A stretch of DNA of 64,000 nucleotides from Pseudomaricurvus sp. HS19 (GTDB taxonomy: Bacteria; Pseudomonadota; Gammaproteobacteria; Pseudomonadales; Cellvibrionaceae). The DNA is taken from assembly GCF_009857815.1 (NCBI RefSeq), contig NZ_WVVW01000002.1, positions 62,001 through 126,000 of the forward strand, read 5' to 3'. The notes beneath the pieces are model-generated. The model was not told the DNA's origin and made no database searches. It saw nothing but the letters and a program-made list of their open reading frames with translations. The position numbers were made by a program, and so were the translations under genes. This document shows, piece by piece, positions 39,838-47,411 of the stretch. The first letter of the stretch is position 1. Every line of letters begins with the position of its first letter.

Positions 39838-40695
39838 ATGGCATCGGGGTTAAGTTATCCTATGAGACGAATCGCTTGCATCGGCAAGCTATCAAGCTCG
39901 AATCGAAGTCAACTCTGCGAACAGGTTCTTGATATATTCAACCGATCGCGAATTTTCAATTCCAGCAAGCAGATTCAGGGAATATTCCTGGTGCAGGAAG
40001 ATATCATCTTCCAGATTCTTGAAGGTCATCAGGACACCATTGGCGAAGCAATTTACAAAGCCCGACGCGACTACCAGATAGAAACGCTGACAATCATTGC
40101 CAACTATCGCTGCGAAAAACCGGTATTCAGCGGCTGGAACATGCGCTACATCCGTCCCGGCGGACACACCACACCAGCCCATCTGGAACGTATTAAAACC
40201 GAGCTGGAGCCGCATCTTAAAACCGACCAGCCAGCAGCTACTGCGCTTTTTCACACCATATTTACGCCTTCACCAGCCATCGTCACCGCACCTGCAGAGA
40301 CCTTACCTGCCGCAACCCGGGAAGTTACCGCAGACGCCGTTGATACGGGCACAGACACCGAACGCCTGCACACACATTTATTGTCGATCCGCGCCTGGCC
40401 CAAGGCCAGTCAGGTCAAGCTCTCTTCCCAGGTCATGAAGGCCTGCGCCCTGATGAGCAAGGGCAAGATCAGCTACCAGGAATTATTCCGGCACTGCCTG
40501 TGGCGCAGTGAAGCGGAGCTTACTGAATTTCTCAGCCAACTGAATCACATTGGCGTTTTGGTCTTCGCTCCCATGGAGGCCGCCGCCAGCAGCTCAGAAG
40601 CAACCGAAACCGAACCGGTCCAAACGTCGTCGGGAGATCGCTTCGGTGCATTAATGAGAAAATTCCTGACCAACACCAGATTACGGGTCAGCTGA
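39838..40695 (+). CDS. BLUF-like sensor protein lacking the photochemical tyrosine
   Basis: The N-terminal 100 residues align with BLUF blue-light domains: [11 protein letters not shown] at the start, a helix, then the [13 protein letters not shown] block with the conserved Gln (FLQVLEG in canonical BLUF) and the FSGWNMRYI block with the conserved Trp. The Tyr that drives BLUF photochemistry (in RLVYIS-type starts) is Cys here and the Asn region has an insertion, so flavin photochemistry may be lost or changed. Residues 120-170 are a Thr/Pro/Ala-rich linker, and 180-245 form a winged-helix-like domain ([22 protein letters not shown]). It is the first gene of an operon with a GTPase and two Roadblock proteins. 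The start could instead be ATG 39862. Confidence 0.75.
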   Translation: MASGLSYPMRRIACIGKLSSSNRSQLCEQVLDIFNRSRIFNSSKQIQGIFLVQEDIIFQILEGHQDTIGEAIYKARRDYQIETLTIIANYRCEKPVFSGWNMRYIRPGGHTTPAHLERIKTELEPHLKTDQPAATALFHTIFTPSPAIVTAPAETLPAATREVTADAVDTGTDTERLHTHLLSIRAWPKASQVKLSSQVMKACALMSKGKISYQELFRHCLWRSEAELTEFLSQLNHIGVLVFAPMEAAASSSEATETEPVQTSSGDRFGALMRKFLTNTRLRVS

Positions 40696-40699
40696 TCCT

Positions 40700-41290
40700 A
40701 TGAACAAAATCTACAAAAAGCTCGCCATTGTCGGTGAGGTCGGCGCCGGAAAAACCCAACTTATCAATACCATCAGCGAGATCTCGCCGTTCGCCACAGA
40801 GGCCCGCTCCAGCGTTGATATTGGCAAAGAATTCACCACAGTCGGTATCGACTATGGGCGCCTGTCGCTGGATGAAGACACCGCGCTCGGGCTTTACGGC
40901 CTGCCTGGTCAGCGGCGGTTTTCACTGCTGTGGGAAACCGTGCGGCAGGGGCTGTGGGGTCTGTTAATCCTGGTGAAATATGGCGACGGCCTGAACCTGG
41001 AGGACCTCGAGCACATACTGCGGTTTTACCAGCCCCACAGCAACGGCCTGCCAGTAGTGGTGGGCATCAGTCATACCGAAGACGCCACCGGCGATGAACT
41101 GGAAGTCCTCGTTGACTACATCGAGTTTACCCTCGCGGCGCACAACCTGGTGGCCCCGATCCTGCCAGTGGATCCCCGGGATGTGGAGTCATCCATTATG
41201 CTGCTGGAGCTGTTCCATTCGCTCGACAGCGCAGGCGATATATTTCAGCAACCGGAGTTCGTTGAGGTGGGAGTAGCCGATGCCAGCTAA
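40700..41290 (+). CDS. Small Ras-like GTPase of the bacterial Roadblock-associated group
   Basis: A 196-residue GTPase: G1 loop GEVGAGKT (12-19), a threonine-rich switch I (FTTVGID, 45-51) and G3 YGLPGQRRF (66-74) with the switch glutamine. The usual base-recognition NKxD is replaced by SHTE (124-127), seen in a looser form in this ATP/GTP-binding family, so base preference is uncertain. It starts four bases after the BLUF-like gene and its end overlaps the first Roadblock gene by 11 bases. MglA-like GTPases paired with Roadblock (MglB-like) proteins control polarity and motility in other bacteria; a similar switch role is inferred. Confidence 0.88.
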   Translation: MNKIYKKLAIVGEVGAGKTQLINTISEISPFATEARSSVDIGKEFTTVGIDYGRLSLDEDTALGLYGLPGQRRFSLLWETVRQGLWGLLILVKYGDGLNLEDLEHILRFYQPHSNGLPVVVGISHTEDATGDELEVLVDYIEFTLAAHNLVAPILPVDPRDVESSIMLLELFHSLDSAGDIFQQPEFVEVGVADAS

Positions 41291-41675
41291 CACAGAACTG
41301 AGAGATTATGCCGACAGCGCCTTCGGCCAGCACATGGAAAACTACGCCGCCATTGACCTGATCTGCCTGGCCACCTCCGACGGCTTCCCCATTGTCAGTC
41401 GCTCACTGGACAGGATCCACTTCGAGCTGGACACCCTGGCGGCAGCATCCAGTACCCTGCACTCTGTCAGCAACGCGGTTTCCAAACAGATTCTGCTGAA
41501 ACCATTCCGGGTTGCCTTTATTGAATCGGAAAAGGGCAATGTAGCCTTTGTCTCACTGCAACTGCAGCAGGGGGAGTTTGTGCTCACCATGTCAGCCGAT
41601 GAGTCAATGAACATCGGTCAGCTCAGGGTCATGATCAGCCGCCTGGCCGAACAGATTAGCAATAATTTTCACTGA
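41280..41675 (+). CDS. Roadblock/LC7-domain protein 1
   Basis: A 131-residue protein with the Roadblock/LC7 alpha-beta layout: first helix, [17 protein letters not shown] hairpin (about 25-41), [19 protein letters not shown] helix (about 52-70), then [17 protein letters not shown] and the [17 protein letters not shown] strand-helix. Such proteins dimerise and act as GTPase-activating or scaffold partners of small GTPases. Translation is coupled to the GTPase gene through an 11-base overlap, with GGGAG just before the start. Confidence 0.85.
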   Translation: MPANTELRDYADSAFGQHMENYAAIDLICLATSDGFPIVSRSLDRIHFELDTLAAASSTLHSVSNAVSKQILLKPFRVAFIESEKGNVAFVSLQLQQGEFVLTMSADESMNIGQLRVMISRLAEQISNNFH

Positions 41676-41738
41676 TTTTTTCACTGACAGAACGTCAACA
41701 CGCTTTGTCAAATTACCAAGCACTGAGGAATTAACAAG

Positions 41739-42101
41739 ATGGCCAATATCAATGAAACACTTTCGGGTTTGATGGACATTGATGGCGCACTGGGTTGCGC
41801 TATCGTCGACTACACCTCGGGCATGCTGCTGGGCAGTGCTGGCGCCGGTGTGGACCTGGAGCTGGCAGCTGCCGGTAACAGCGAGGTGGTAAAAGCCAAA
41901 CTCAACACCATGAAGTCACTGGGAATTGAAGGTGGTATTGAGGATATCCTCATTACCCTGGGCACCCAGCTGCACATCATTCGCCCCAGCACCTCCAACG
42001 AAGGCCTGTTCCTCTATCAGGTGCTGGATAAAAAGAATTCCAACCTGGCGCTGGCACGTCGCAAAGTGCTCGATCTGGAAAAATCCCTGCAGCGGGTCTG
42101 A
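41739..42101 (+). CDS. Roadblock/LC7-like protein 2
   Basis: A 120-residue protein with a second Roadblock-type fold: MDIDGALGCAIVDYTSGMLLG opens as helix and hairpin (about 12-32), the central helix is LAAAGNSEVVKAK, and the second half has DILITLGTQLHIIRPS and LFLYQVLDKKNSNLALARRK. It is 63 bases after the first Roadblock gene with AGGA nine bases upstream. Two distinct Roadblock partners could form a heterodimer on the GTPase. A strong hairpin 20 bases downstream ends the unit. Confidence 0.82.
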   Translation: MANINETLSGLMDIDGALGCAIVDYTSGMLLGSAGAGVDLELAAAGNSEVVKAKLNTMKSLGIEGGIEDILITLGTQLHIIRPSTSNEGLFLYQVLDKKNSNLALARRKVLDLEKSLQRV

Positions 42102-42120
42102 TCCCCAGCCTTCGGCACTT

Positions 42121-42152
42121 CGCCAGGCATGCCGATAGCGGTATGCCTGGCG
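42121..42152 (+). terminator. Strong hairpin ending the BLUF-like/GTPase/Roadblock operon
   Basis: CGCCAGGCAT at 42121-42130 pairs with ATGCCTGGCG at 42143-42152, and the inner bases GCCG/CGGT extend the stem to about 14 pairs (one G-U) around an ATAG loop. It lies 20 bases after the last stop codon. No T-run follows, so termination may be factor-assisted. The TetR-family gene ends convergently about 75 bases on. Confidence 0.65.
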
Positions 42153-42226
42153 GATCAGCTACAGATCCGTTACGCAGCACCTTCCAGTGAGCGCCACTGG
42201 CCCCGCCCAGAATTCACAGCCCGGAC

Positions 42227-42838
42227 TCAACCGCCCGGAAGCAATGTTTCCAAGGCCGCATCCACTTCGGCCACAAAGTCAAAACCCTTCTCCTCCCGCA
42301 ACCACACCACCAGCAATCCATCCAGCACCGCCTGTAACTGCCGCGCAAGGCGTAACGGCTCCGCTACCAGCCCACTGCAGGCGCTGAGTAACAGGTCGCG
42401 GGTTTGCCTGTCCACACGTTGAAAATAGTCGTAGGCCGGATGGCCGGGGTGAGAGGACTCCACCTTCAGGGTGAGAAATACCTGCGCCACCGCCGGCCTG
42501 TCCTGCCCGGCCACGGCGATGCCACGAAGTAATTGACGAAGTGTACTGCGACTGACTCCACCGGTGGCGAGCTCGGACTGCAGCTGATCAACGAGGGGCT
42601 GCAGATGGGCCTCCTGCTGTTGGTGCAGGCTCTCCAGCATGGCCAGAAACAGGTGTTCCTTGGACGGAAAATGATAAAGCACACCGCCATTGGAGAGGCC
42701 ACAACGGCGCGCCAGGTCATGGAGGTTGAAACCGTTGTACCCGCACTCACCAATCAGGCTGACCGCCTCTTCCATAATCAGCGCGCGGCGTAAGCGGGGA
42801 TCAACTCGCTTGCGGGTGGCTTTGGGCTCCGCTACCAT
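42227..42838 (-). CDS. TetR-family transcriptional regulator
   Basis: A 203-residue repressor-type protein with the N-terminal TetR helix-turn-helix: ALIMEEAVSLIGECGYNGFNLHDLARRCGLSN (given only to mark residues about 19-50) followed by GVLYHFPSKEHLFLAM. The C-terminal ligand domain is helical and not assignable. The start is taken at ATG 42838, with GAGG about five bases upstream; GTG 42844 and ATG 42841 are too close to it. A perfect palindrome lies immediately upstream, and the divergent hydroxylase gene is the likely target along with the repressor itself. Confidence 0.92.
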   Translation of the reverse strand: MVAEPKATRKRVDPRLRRALIMEEAVSLIGECGYNGFNLHDLARRCGLSNGGVLYHFPSKEHLFLAMLESLHQQQEAHLQPLVDQLQSELATGGVSRSTLRQLLRGIAVAGQDRPAVAQVFLTLKVESSHPGHPAYDYFQRVDRQTRDLLLSACSGLVAEPLRLARQLQAVLDGLLVVWLREEKGFDFVAEVDAALETLLPGG

Positions 42839-42846
42839 CATCACCT

Positions 42847-42870
42847 CTTACTGACCAATTAGTCAGTAAG
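42847..42870. promoter_or_regulatory. Palindromic TetR-type operator
   Basis: CTTACTGAC and GTCAGTAAG form perfect nine-base arms around the six-base spacer CAATTA. The palindrome sits a few bases before the TetR start codon and 135 bases before the divergent hydroxylase gene. TACTGAC-type arms with A/T cores are common TetR-family operators, especially of regulators of fatty-acid and lipid genes. Autoregulation and control of the divergent gene are inferred. Confidence 0.75.
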
Positions 42871-43004
42871 ATACTAGGGATAGCCCCGAACCACGTCAAC
42901 CGGCAGGCGTATACCGGAAATAGCGGTCCAGGGGGCAGATGGCGGCAGGAGAGCGCCATGAACAATAACGATAAAAAACCACACCCACTCAGGAATGCGC
43001 AACC

Positions 43005-43766
43005 ATGTCGACCCTGGCTTCTACCCTCGGTGAGCACTACCAGTTTTTGCTCTCCCTCTATCTGGCGGTGGGCGTTGCCCTGATCCTTACCGCCCTGAAC
43101 CTGTTAGGCAGGCTGATTCCGGTGCTGCGGCAAACCCAGGTGCTGAATCAACAGGTGGCCGACTCGCGCATGCAGAGGGACTACTATCGCAAGGCCCAGT
43201 CCCGCAGCCGTTTCTGGGGAACGGTGCCCCTGCTGGCCGGCTTCCTGCTGGTGTTCCCTTTCTGTCTTACCGATGCCAGCCAGCCCTGGTGGAAGATCGG
43301 CCTCGATATCGTCGTCATCCTGATGTTCTATGACTTCTTCTATTACCTGACCCACCGCTTCCTGTTTCACGATGGCCCCCTGGGAGGGCCGCTGTTGCAG
43401 GTACACGCCATCCACCACCAGAACAAAAACCCCTGCCGCCAGGATTCCAACTACCTGCACCCGCTGGAGACGGTCATCGGGGTGGTGCTGTTTGTGGCCA
43501 GCGTCGGCGTACTGAGCCTGCTGCTGGGCAAATTCAGCCTGATTACCCTGTTGGTTACCCACGTCGCCTACCTGGCGATCAATACCCACAACCACGATCA
43601 GGTGGAAGCGGAGGCCCGCTTTCCCTTCCGCTACTGGCACTATGCGGCGTTCCTGCACCACGTACACCACTCCCGCTTCACCAGCGGTAACTACGCCACC
43701 ATCACCCCTTTCTACGACTGGCTGTTTGGTACCCTGGACCACGGTGCCGGCCACGGCCGAAAATAA
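43005..43766 (+). CDS. Sterol desaturase/fatty acid hydroxylase family protein
   Basis: A 253-residue membrane di-iron oxygenase. Histidine boxes are visible: HRFLFHD (about 121-127), HAIHHQNK (about 138-145) and HHVHHSRF (about 222-229), with HNHDQ near 200 supplying more ligands. At least four membrane helices flank them, including LYLAVGVALILTALNLLG at the start and a long one near 75-110. Family members hydroxylate or desaturate lipids; the substrate here is unknown. It is divergent from the TetR gene and probably repressed by it. A hairpin follows its stop codon. Confidence 0.9.
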   Translation: MSTLASTLGEHYQFLLSLYLAVGVALILTALNLLGRLIPVLRQTQVLNQQVADSRMQRDYYRKAQSRSRFWGTVPLLAGFLLVFPFCLTDASQPWWKIGLDIVVILMFYDFFYYLTHRFLFHDGPLGGPLLQVHAIHHQNKNPCRQDSNYLHPLETVIGVVLFVASVGVLSLLLGKFSLITLLVTHVAYLAINTHNHDQVEAEARFPFRYWHYAAFLHHVHHSRFTSGNYATITPFYDWLFGTLDHGAGHGRK

Positions 43767-43778
43767 GCACCCGTACCA

Positions 43779-43799
43779 GCCCCGGCAATTACCCGGGGC
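43779..43799 (+). terminator. Hairpin after the hydroxylase gene
   Basis: GCCCCGG and CCGGGGC pair around CAATTAC, 13 bases after the stop codon. The stem is strong but only a weak T-rich stretch follows. The rest of the gap up to ribBA was checked for the conserved FMN-riboswitch helices and none was recognised. Confidence 0.5.
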
Positions 43800-43998
43800 G
43801 CTTCTATACTGGTTCTGCGGGCAGCAAATCCGACCTTCGGAACGCCATATCCGGCACCGTTTTGCTCCCCTCTCCGGGGCTGTCGGAGCTTTGACTGACG
43901 CCCTCTGAGCGCGTAGTATGCCGCCGGTCGTTTTATCACCAGCTTTTCCGCCCTGCGGCGGCAGCGCAAGCACCCCTCCGGGCAAACCAGGATTTATC

Positions 43999-45108
43999 AT
44001 GGCACTCAATACGATTGAAGAAATCATCCAGGACATCCGTCTCGGCAAAATGGTCATCCTCATGGATGACGAAGACCGCGAGAACGAAGGTGACATCGTT
44101 ATGGCCGCCGAGTGCGTCGAGGCCGAACACATCGCCTTTATGGCCCGCTACGCCTGCGGCCTGATCTGCCTGCCCATGTCCCGCGAGCGCAGTGAGCGCC
44201 TCAAGCTGCCACTGATGGTAGAGCGCAACAAATCCGGTTTTGGCACCAAGTTCACCGTCTCCATTGAAGCCGCCCACGGCGTGGACACCGGTATTTCCGC
44301 CGCCGACCGCGCCCTCACCGTGCGTACCGCTGTAGCCCGCAACGCCAAGGCGGACGACATTGTGCAGCCCGGCCATATTTTCCCCCTGATTGCCGAGCCC
44401 GGCGGTGTACTGGTACGCGCCGGCCACACCGAAGCCGCCTGCGACCTGTCCCGACTGGCCGGTTTTGATGCTTCCGGTGTGATCTGCGAGATCATGAACC
44501 CGGACGGCACCATGGCCCGTCGCCCGGAACTGGAGAAGTTTGCCGAGGAGCACGGCATCAAGATCGGCACCATTGCCGACCTGATCCACTACCGTGTGCA
44601 CAACGAAAGCAGTATCGAAAAAGTCAGTGAGGGCACCATCAACACCGACCACGGTGAGTTCACCCTGCACACCTACCGCGACACCTGCCATGGCGATGTA
44701 CACCTGGCCGTCACCAAGGGCCAGCTGGAGCCGGGTACCGAACCCCTGGTACGGGTGCAGTTCACCAGCACCCTGCGTGACATTATCTGCACACAGCCCA
44801 GTGACAGCATCGGCTGGAACACCCAGCGCTGCCTGCAGAAGATTCAGGAAGAAGGCGGTGTACTGCTGATCCTCGGCGGTCAGGAACACCCGGATGACCT
44901 GCTGGCCAGCGTCGACATCGCCCTTGGCAAGCGCGAGACTCCCGCCCCTGCCGCCGTCGGTGGTCGCAGCACACAGCTGACCATTGGCCTGGGCTCCCAG
45001 ATCCTGCGCGACCTGGGTGTACGTCAGTTCCGCCTGCTGGGCCGCCAGGTGAAATACAACGCCCTCTCCGGCTTTGACCTGGAAGTGACCGGTTACGTCG
45101 ATCCCTGA
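43999..45108 (+). CDS. ribBA: RibBA: DHBP synthase with degenerate GTP cyclohydrolase II half
   Basis: The first ~200 residues are an intact RibB, making 3,4-dihydroxy-2-butanone 4-phosphate for riboflavin: MDDEDRENEGDIVMAAE with its acidic metal ligands, AADRALTVRTA, and the AGHTEAACDLSRLAG block. The second half aligns with RibA but lacks its zinc-binding C-x10-C-x-C pattern (the region reads STLRDIICTQPSDSIG) and the following QEGRGIGL block (here GGQEHPDDLLA), so GTP cyclohydrolase activity is probably absent and a separate RibA is expected elsewhere. ATG 43999 is chosen for AGGA six bases upstream. A rho-independent terminator follows. Confidence 0.92.
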   Translation: MALNTIEEIIQDIRLGKMVILMDDEDRENEGDIVMAAECVEAEHIAFMARYACGLICLPMSRERSERLKLPLMVERNKSGFGTKFTVSIEAAHGVDTGISAADRALTVRTAVARNAKADDIVQPGHIFPLIAEPGGVLVRAGHTEAACDLSRLAGFDASGVICEIMNPDGTMARRPELEKFAEEHGIKIGTIADLIHYRVHNESSIEKVSEGTINTDHGEFTLHTYRDTCHGDVHLAVTKGQLEPGTEPLVRVQFTSTLRDIICTQPSDSIGWNTQRCLQKIQEEGGVLLILGGQEHPDDLLASVDIALGKRETPAPAAVGGRSTQLTIGLGSQILRDLGVRQFRLLGRQVKYNALSGFDLEVTGYVDP

Positions 45109-45130
45109 TCCTCCTGTACCGGTTAGCCCC

Positions 45131-45160
45131 AAAAGCCCGGCCTATGTTCCGGGCTTTTTT
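45131..45160 (+). terminator. Rho-independent terminator after ribBA
   Basis: AAAAGCCCGG and CCGGGCTTTT pair around an eight-base loop and run into six T residues, 22 bases after the ribBA stop codon. The flanking A-run and T-run make it potentially active in both directions. This is the clearest terminator in the window. Confidence 0.9.
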
Positions 45161-45295
45161 GTGCCTGGCGGATATCCCCTGGCCGCAGCCACTTGCGCGC
45201 TCACACCGTGGCACCGACAATCCCCACAGGGCACAGGGATAACACGCCCCAGCATCTATACTTTCCGAATCGCACACCACTTCAGGGACAGCAGC

Positions 45296-46759
45296 ATGGG
45301 CGTTCGTTATGACTCTATTCTCCACACCGTTGGCCACACGCCGGTGGTGCGTATCAACAACCTCGCCCCCGAGGGCATCAACCTCTACGTGAAAGTGGAG
45401 TCGTTTAACCCCATGGGCTCGGTCAAGGACCGGCTGGCCCTGGGTGTTATTGAAGATGCGGAAAGCCGCGGTGAACTGCAGCCGGGCCAGACCATCGTTG
45501 AGGCTACCAGTGGCAATACCGGTATCGGCCTGGCCATGGTGTGCGCGCAGAAAGGCTACCCACTGGTGATCACCATGGCGGAGAACTTCAGTGTGGAACG
45601 CCGCCGCCTGATGCGCTTCCTCGGCGCCAAGGTGATACTGACACCCGCCGCCGAGAAGGGCACCGGCATGGTCAACAAGGCCCGGGAACTGGCGGAAAAA
45701 CATGGCTGGTGGCAGCCGCGGCAGTTTGAGAACCCCGCCAATGCCGAGGTTCACGCCCGCACCACGGCGGTGGAGATTCTCGACGACTTTGCCGATACCA
45801 CCCTCGATTACTGGGTCACCGGCACCGGCACCTCCGGTACCCTCAGTGGTGTTTCCCGGGTGTTGCGGCAACGCAGCCCGCAGACCCGGATTGTGGTGTG
45901 CGAGCCGGATAACTCCCCCATTCTCGGTAGTGGCGAACCCCAGCCGCAAGGCCAGAGCCACCCCCGTTTTCGCCCGCATCTGATGCAGGGCTGGACGCCG
46001 GATTTTATTCCCGGGCTGGCCAACGAGGTGCTGGAGCAACAGCGTATTGACCGCTTTATGCCTATTGATGGCAAGGACGCCCTGCACTGGTCGCGGCAGC
46101 TCGCCTGCCGTGAAGGCATTCTGGTGGGCATCTCTTCGGGCGCGACCTTTGCCGGCGCGCTGGCCATAGCCCGCGAGGCGGAGCCCGGCAGCAATATCCT
46201 GTGCATGCTGCCGGATACCGGCGAGCGCTACATCAGCACACCACTGTTCGAGGATATCCCGGCGGAGATGAGCGAGCTGGAACTGCAGCTCTCCCGCTCC
46301 ACCCCCGGCTACCGTTTCGATGCCACCGGCAGCGCCGCCGTCCCCACACAGGTACCGGAAGTTGATGCCGAAACTGCCGCCTGGCTGCAGTCAGTGATTG
46401 CCGATCCGGACCAACCGGTGGTGATGTTTGCCCTGGAGTGGTGTGAGTTCTGCTGGTCGGTGCGCAAGTTGTTTGAGCAGCTGGGGATTCCCTACCGCAG
46501 CATTGATGTGGATTCCGTGGCCTATCAGGAGAACAACCGCGGCGGCATCATTCGCGAGTGGCTGCGCCAGCAAACCGAATCTGTCACCCTGCCGCAGATT
46601 TTTATCGGTGGAGAATTTCGCGGCGGCTGCACCGATATGTTTGATGGTTACACCGGCGGCACCCTCGCCGGGTGGCTGAGCGAAAATGGCATACAACCAA
46701 GGAGTGTGGAGGGTCTTGATCCCTGGGCACTGCTGCCGGGATGGCTGCACCCCAGATGA
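45296..46759 (+). CDS. Cysteine synthase (CysK type) fused to a C-terminal glutaredoxin
   Basis: Residues 1-320 are a PLP-dependent O-acetylserine sulfhydrylase: Lys44 in NPMGSVKDR, the SGNTG loop (72-76) and the phosphate-cup GTGTSGTLSGV. Residues about 373-470 are a glutaredoxin with a Trp-Cys-Glu-Phe-Cys active site (Cys383 and Cys386), the cis-proline LPQIFIGGEF and the GGCTDM glutathione-binding end. The 487-residue fusion is well above the ~310-320 usual for CysK. The redox domain may reduce persulfide or disulfide products in place. ATG 45296 has AGGGA upstream; longer starts have no support. The stop lies four bases before the convergent lutC. Confidence 0.92.
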   Translation: MGVRYDSILHTVGHTPVVRINNLAPEGINLYVKVESFNPMGSVKDRLALGVIEDAESRGELQPGQTIVEATSGNTGIGLAMVCAQKGYPLVITMAENFSVERRRLMRFLGAKVILTPAAEKGTGMVNKARELAEKHGWWQPRQFENPANAEVHARTTAVEILDDFADTTLDYWVTGTGTSGTLSGVSRVLRQRSPQTRIVVCEPDNSPILGSGEPQPQGQSHPRFRPHLMQGWTPDFIPGLANEVLEQQRIDRFMPIDGKDALHWSRQLACREGILVGISSGATFAGALAIAREAEPGSNILCMLPDTGERYISTPLFEDIPAEMSELELQLSRSTPGYRFDATGSAAVPTQVPEVDAETAAWLQSVIADPDQPVVMFALEWCEFCWSVRKLFEQLGIPYRSIDVDSVAYQENNRGGIIREWLRQQTESVTLPQIFIGGEFRGGCTDMFDGYTGGTLAGWLSENGIQPRSVEGLDPWALLPGWLHPR

Positions 46760-46763
46760 CCGG

Positions 46764-47411
46764 CTAGGGCACGGACGAGGGATCCAGCACCACAATCAAC
46801 AACTCCCTCGGGCCGTGAGCGCCCACCTGCAGGGTCTGCTCCACATCCGCCGTCCGCGACGGGCCGGTGATCAGGTGCATGGCGCGGGGCCGGTGGCCGG
46901 AGCTGATACCCGCACTGCGCCATGCCCCCTCCTGTCGCGCCACGATCTGCGCCGGCTCTATCACCACCACCAGAAACTCCACCAGGTAGAGTAATGCACT
47001 GGGCACACTGCGACTGCTCAGACACAAGGTGCCGGTCTCGGCGATGGCCAGCTCGGCACAAGCTATGCCCCACTGCGCGCTGCGTTCATCCGAGACGGGC
47101 GTTTGCCAGGTCAGGGAGTTCAACTCTGCCTGCGGAGACAGTGCCAGCGAGTTGCCTGCCGGAATACGGCTGGCCAGCAGCGCGGGTAATTCCTCAAGCG
47201 CCTGCACCGGCAAGATCTCCGCACCGCTCAAGGTCGCATTGCGGGTAAAGCTGGCCAGCAGATCTTTCATGGGAGCCAGTCCGGCATCCTTGCCTTTGTC
47301 CGCGGCAATCAACTGGTGAAACGCGCTCTCCAGATCGTCAGGCAGAGCGGTCTTGTTATTGGCCGCCAAAATGCGGTTAAACAATTTCTGGCGGAAGCCT
47401 GCATCAGCCAC
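46764..47411 (-). CDS. lutC: Lactate utilization protein LutC
   Basis: Third subunit of the LutABC L-lactate oxidation complex (DUF162/LUD domain). The 215 residues show the LUD pattern: WGIACAELAIAETGTLCL near 139-156 and the ending ITGPSRTADVEQTLQVGAHGP. The start is set at GTG 47411 because AGGAGG lies six bases upstream; it overlaps the lutB stop by eight bases. A longer frame to 47594 lies inside lutB and is not supported. The unit is convergent with the cysteine synthase fusion. Confidence 0.9.
   Translation of the reverse strand: MADAGFRQKLFNRILAANNKTALPDDLESAFHQLIAADKGKDAGLAPMKDLLASFTRNATLSGAEILPVQALEELPALLASRIPAGNSLALSPQAELNSLTWQTPVSDERSAQWGIACAELAIAETGTLCLSSRSVPSALLYLVEFLVVVIEPAQIVARQEGAWRSAGISSGHRPRAMHLITGPSRTADVEQTLQVGAHGPRELLIVVLDPSSVP

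Noticed and set aside
43767-43998. FMN riboswitch upstream of ribBA
   Set aside because: The conserved RFN-element helices were not recognised; only a simple hairpin is present.
43936-45132. Long open frame on the minus strand opposite ribBA
   Set aside because: The plus-strand frame is a full RibBA with recognisable motifs; the opposite frame is Gly/Val/Ala/His-rich with no domain and is a by-product of GC-rich codon use.
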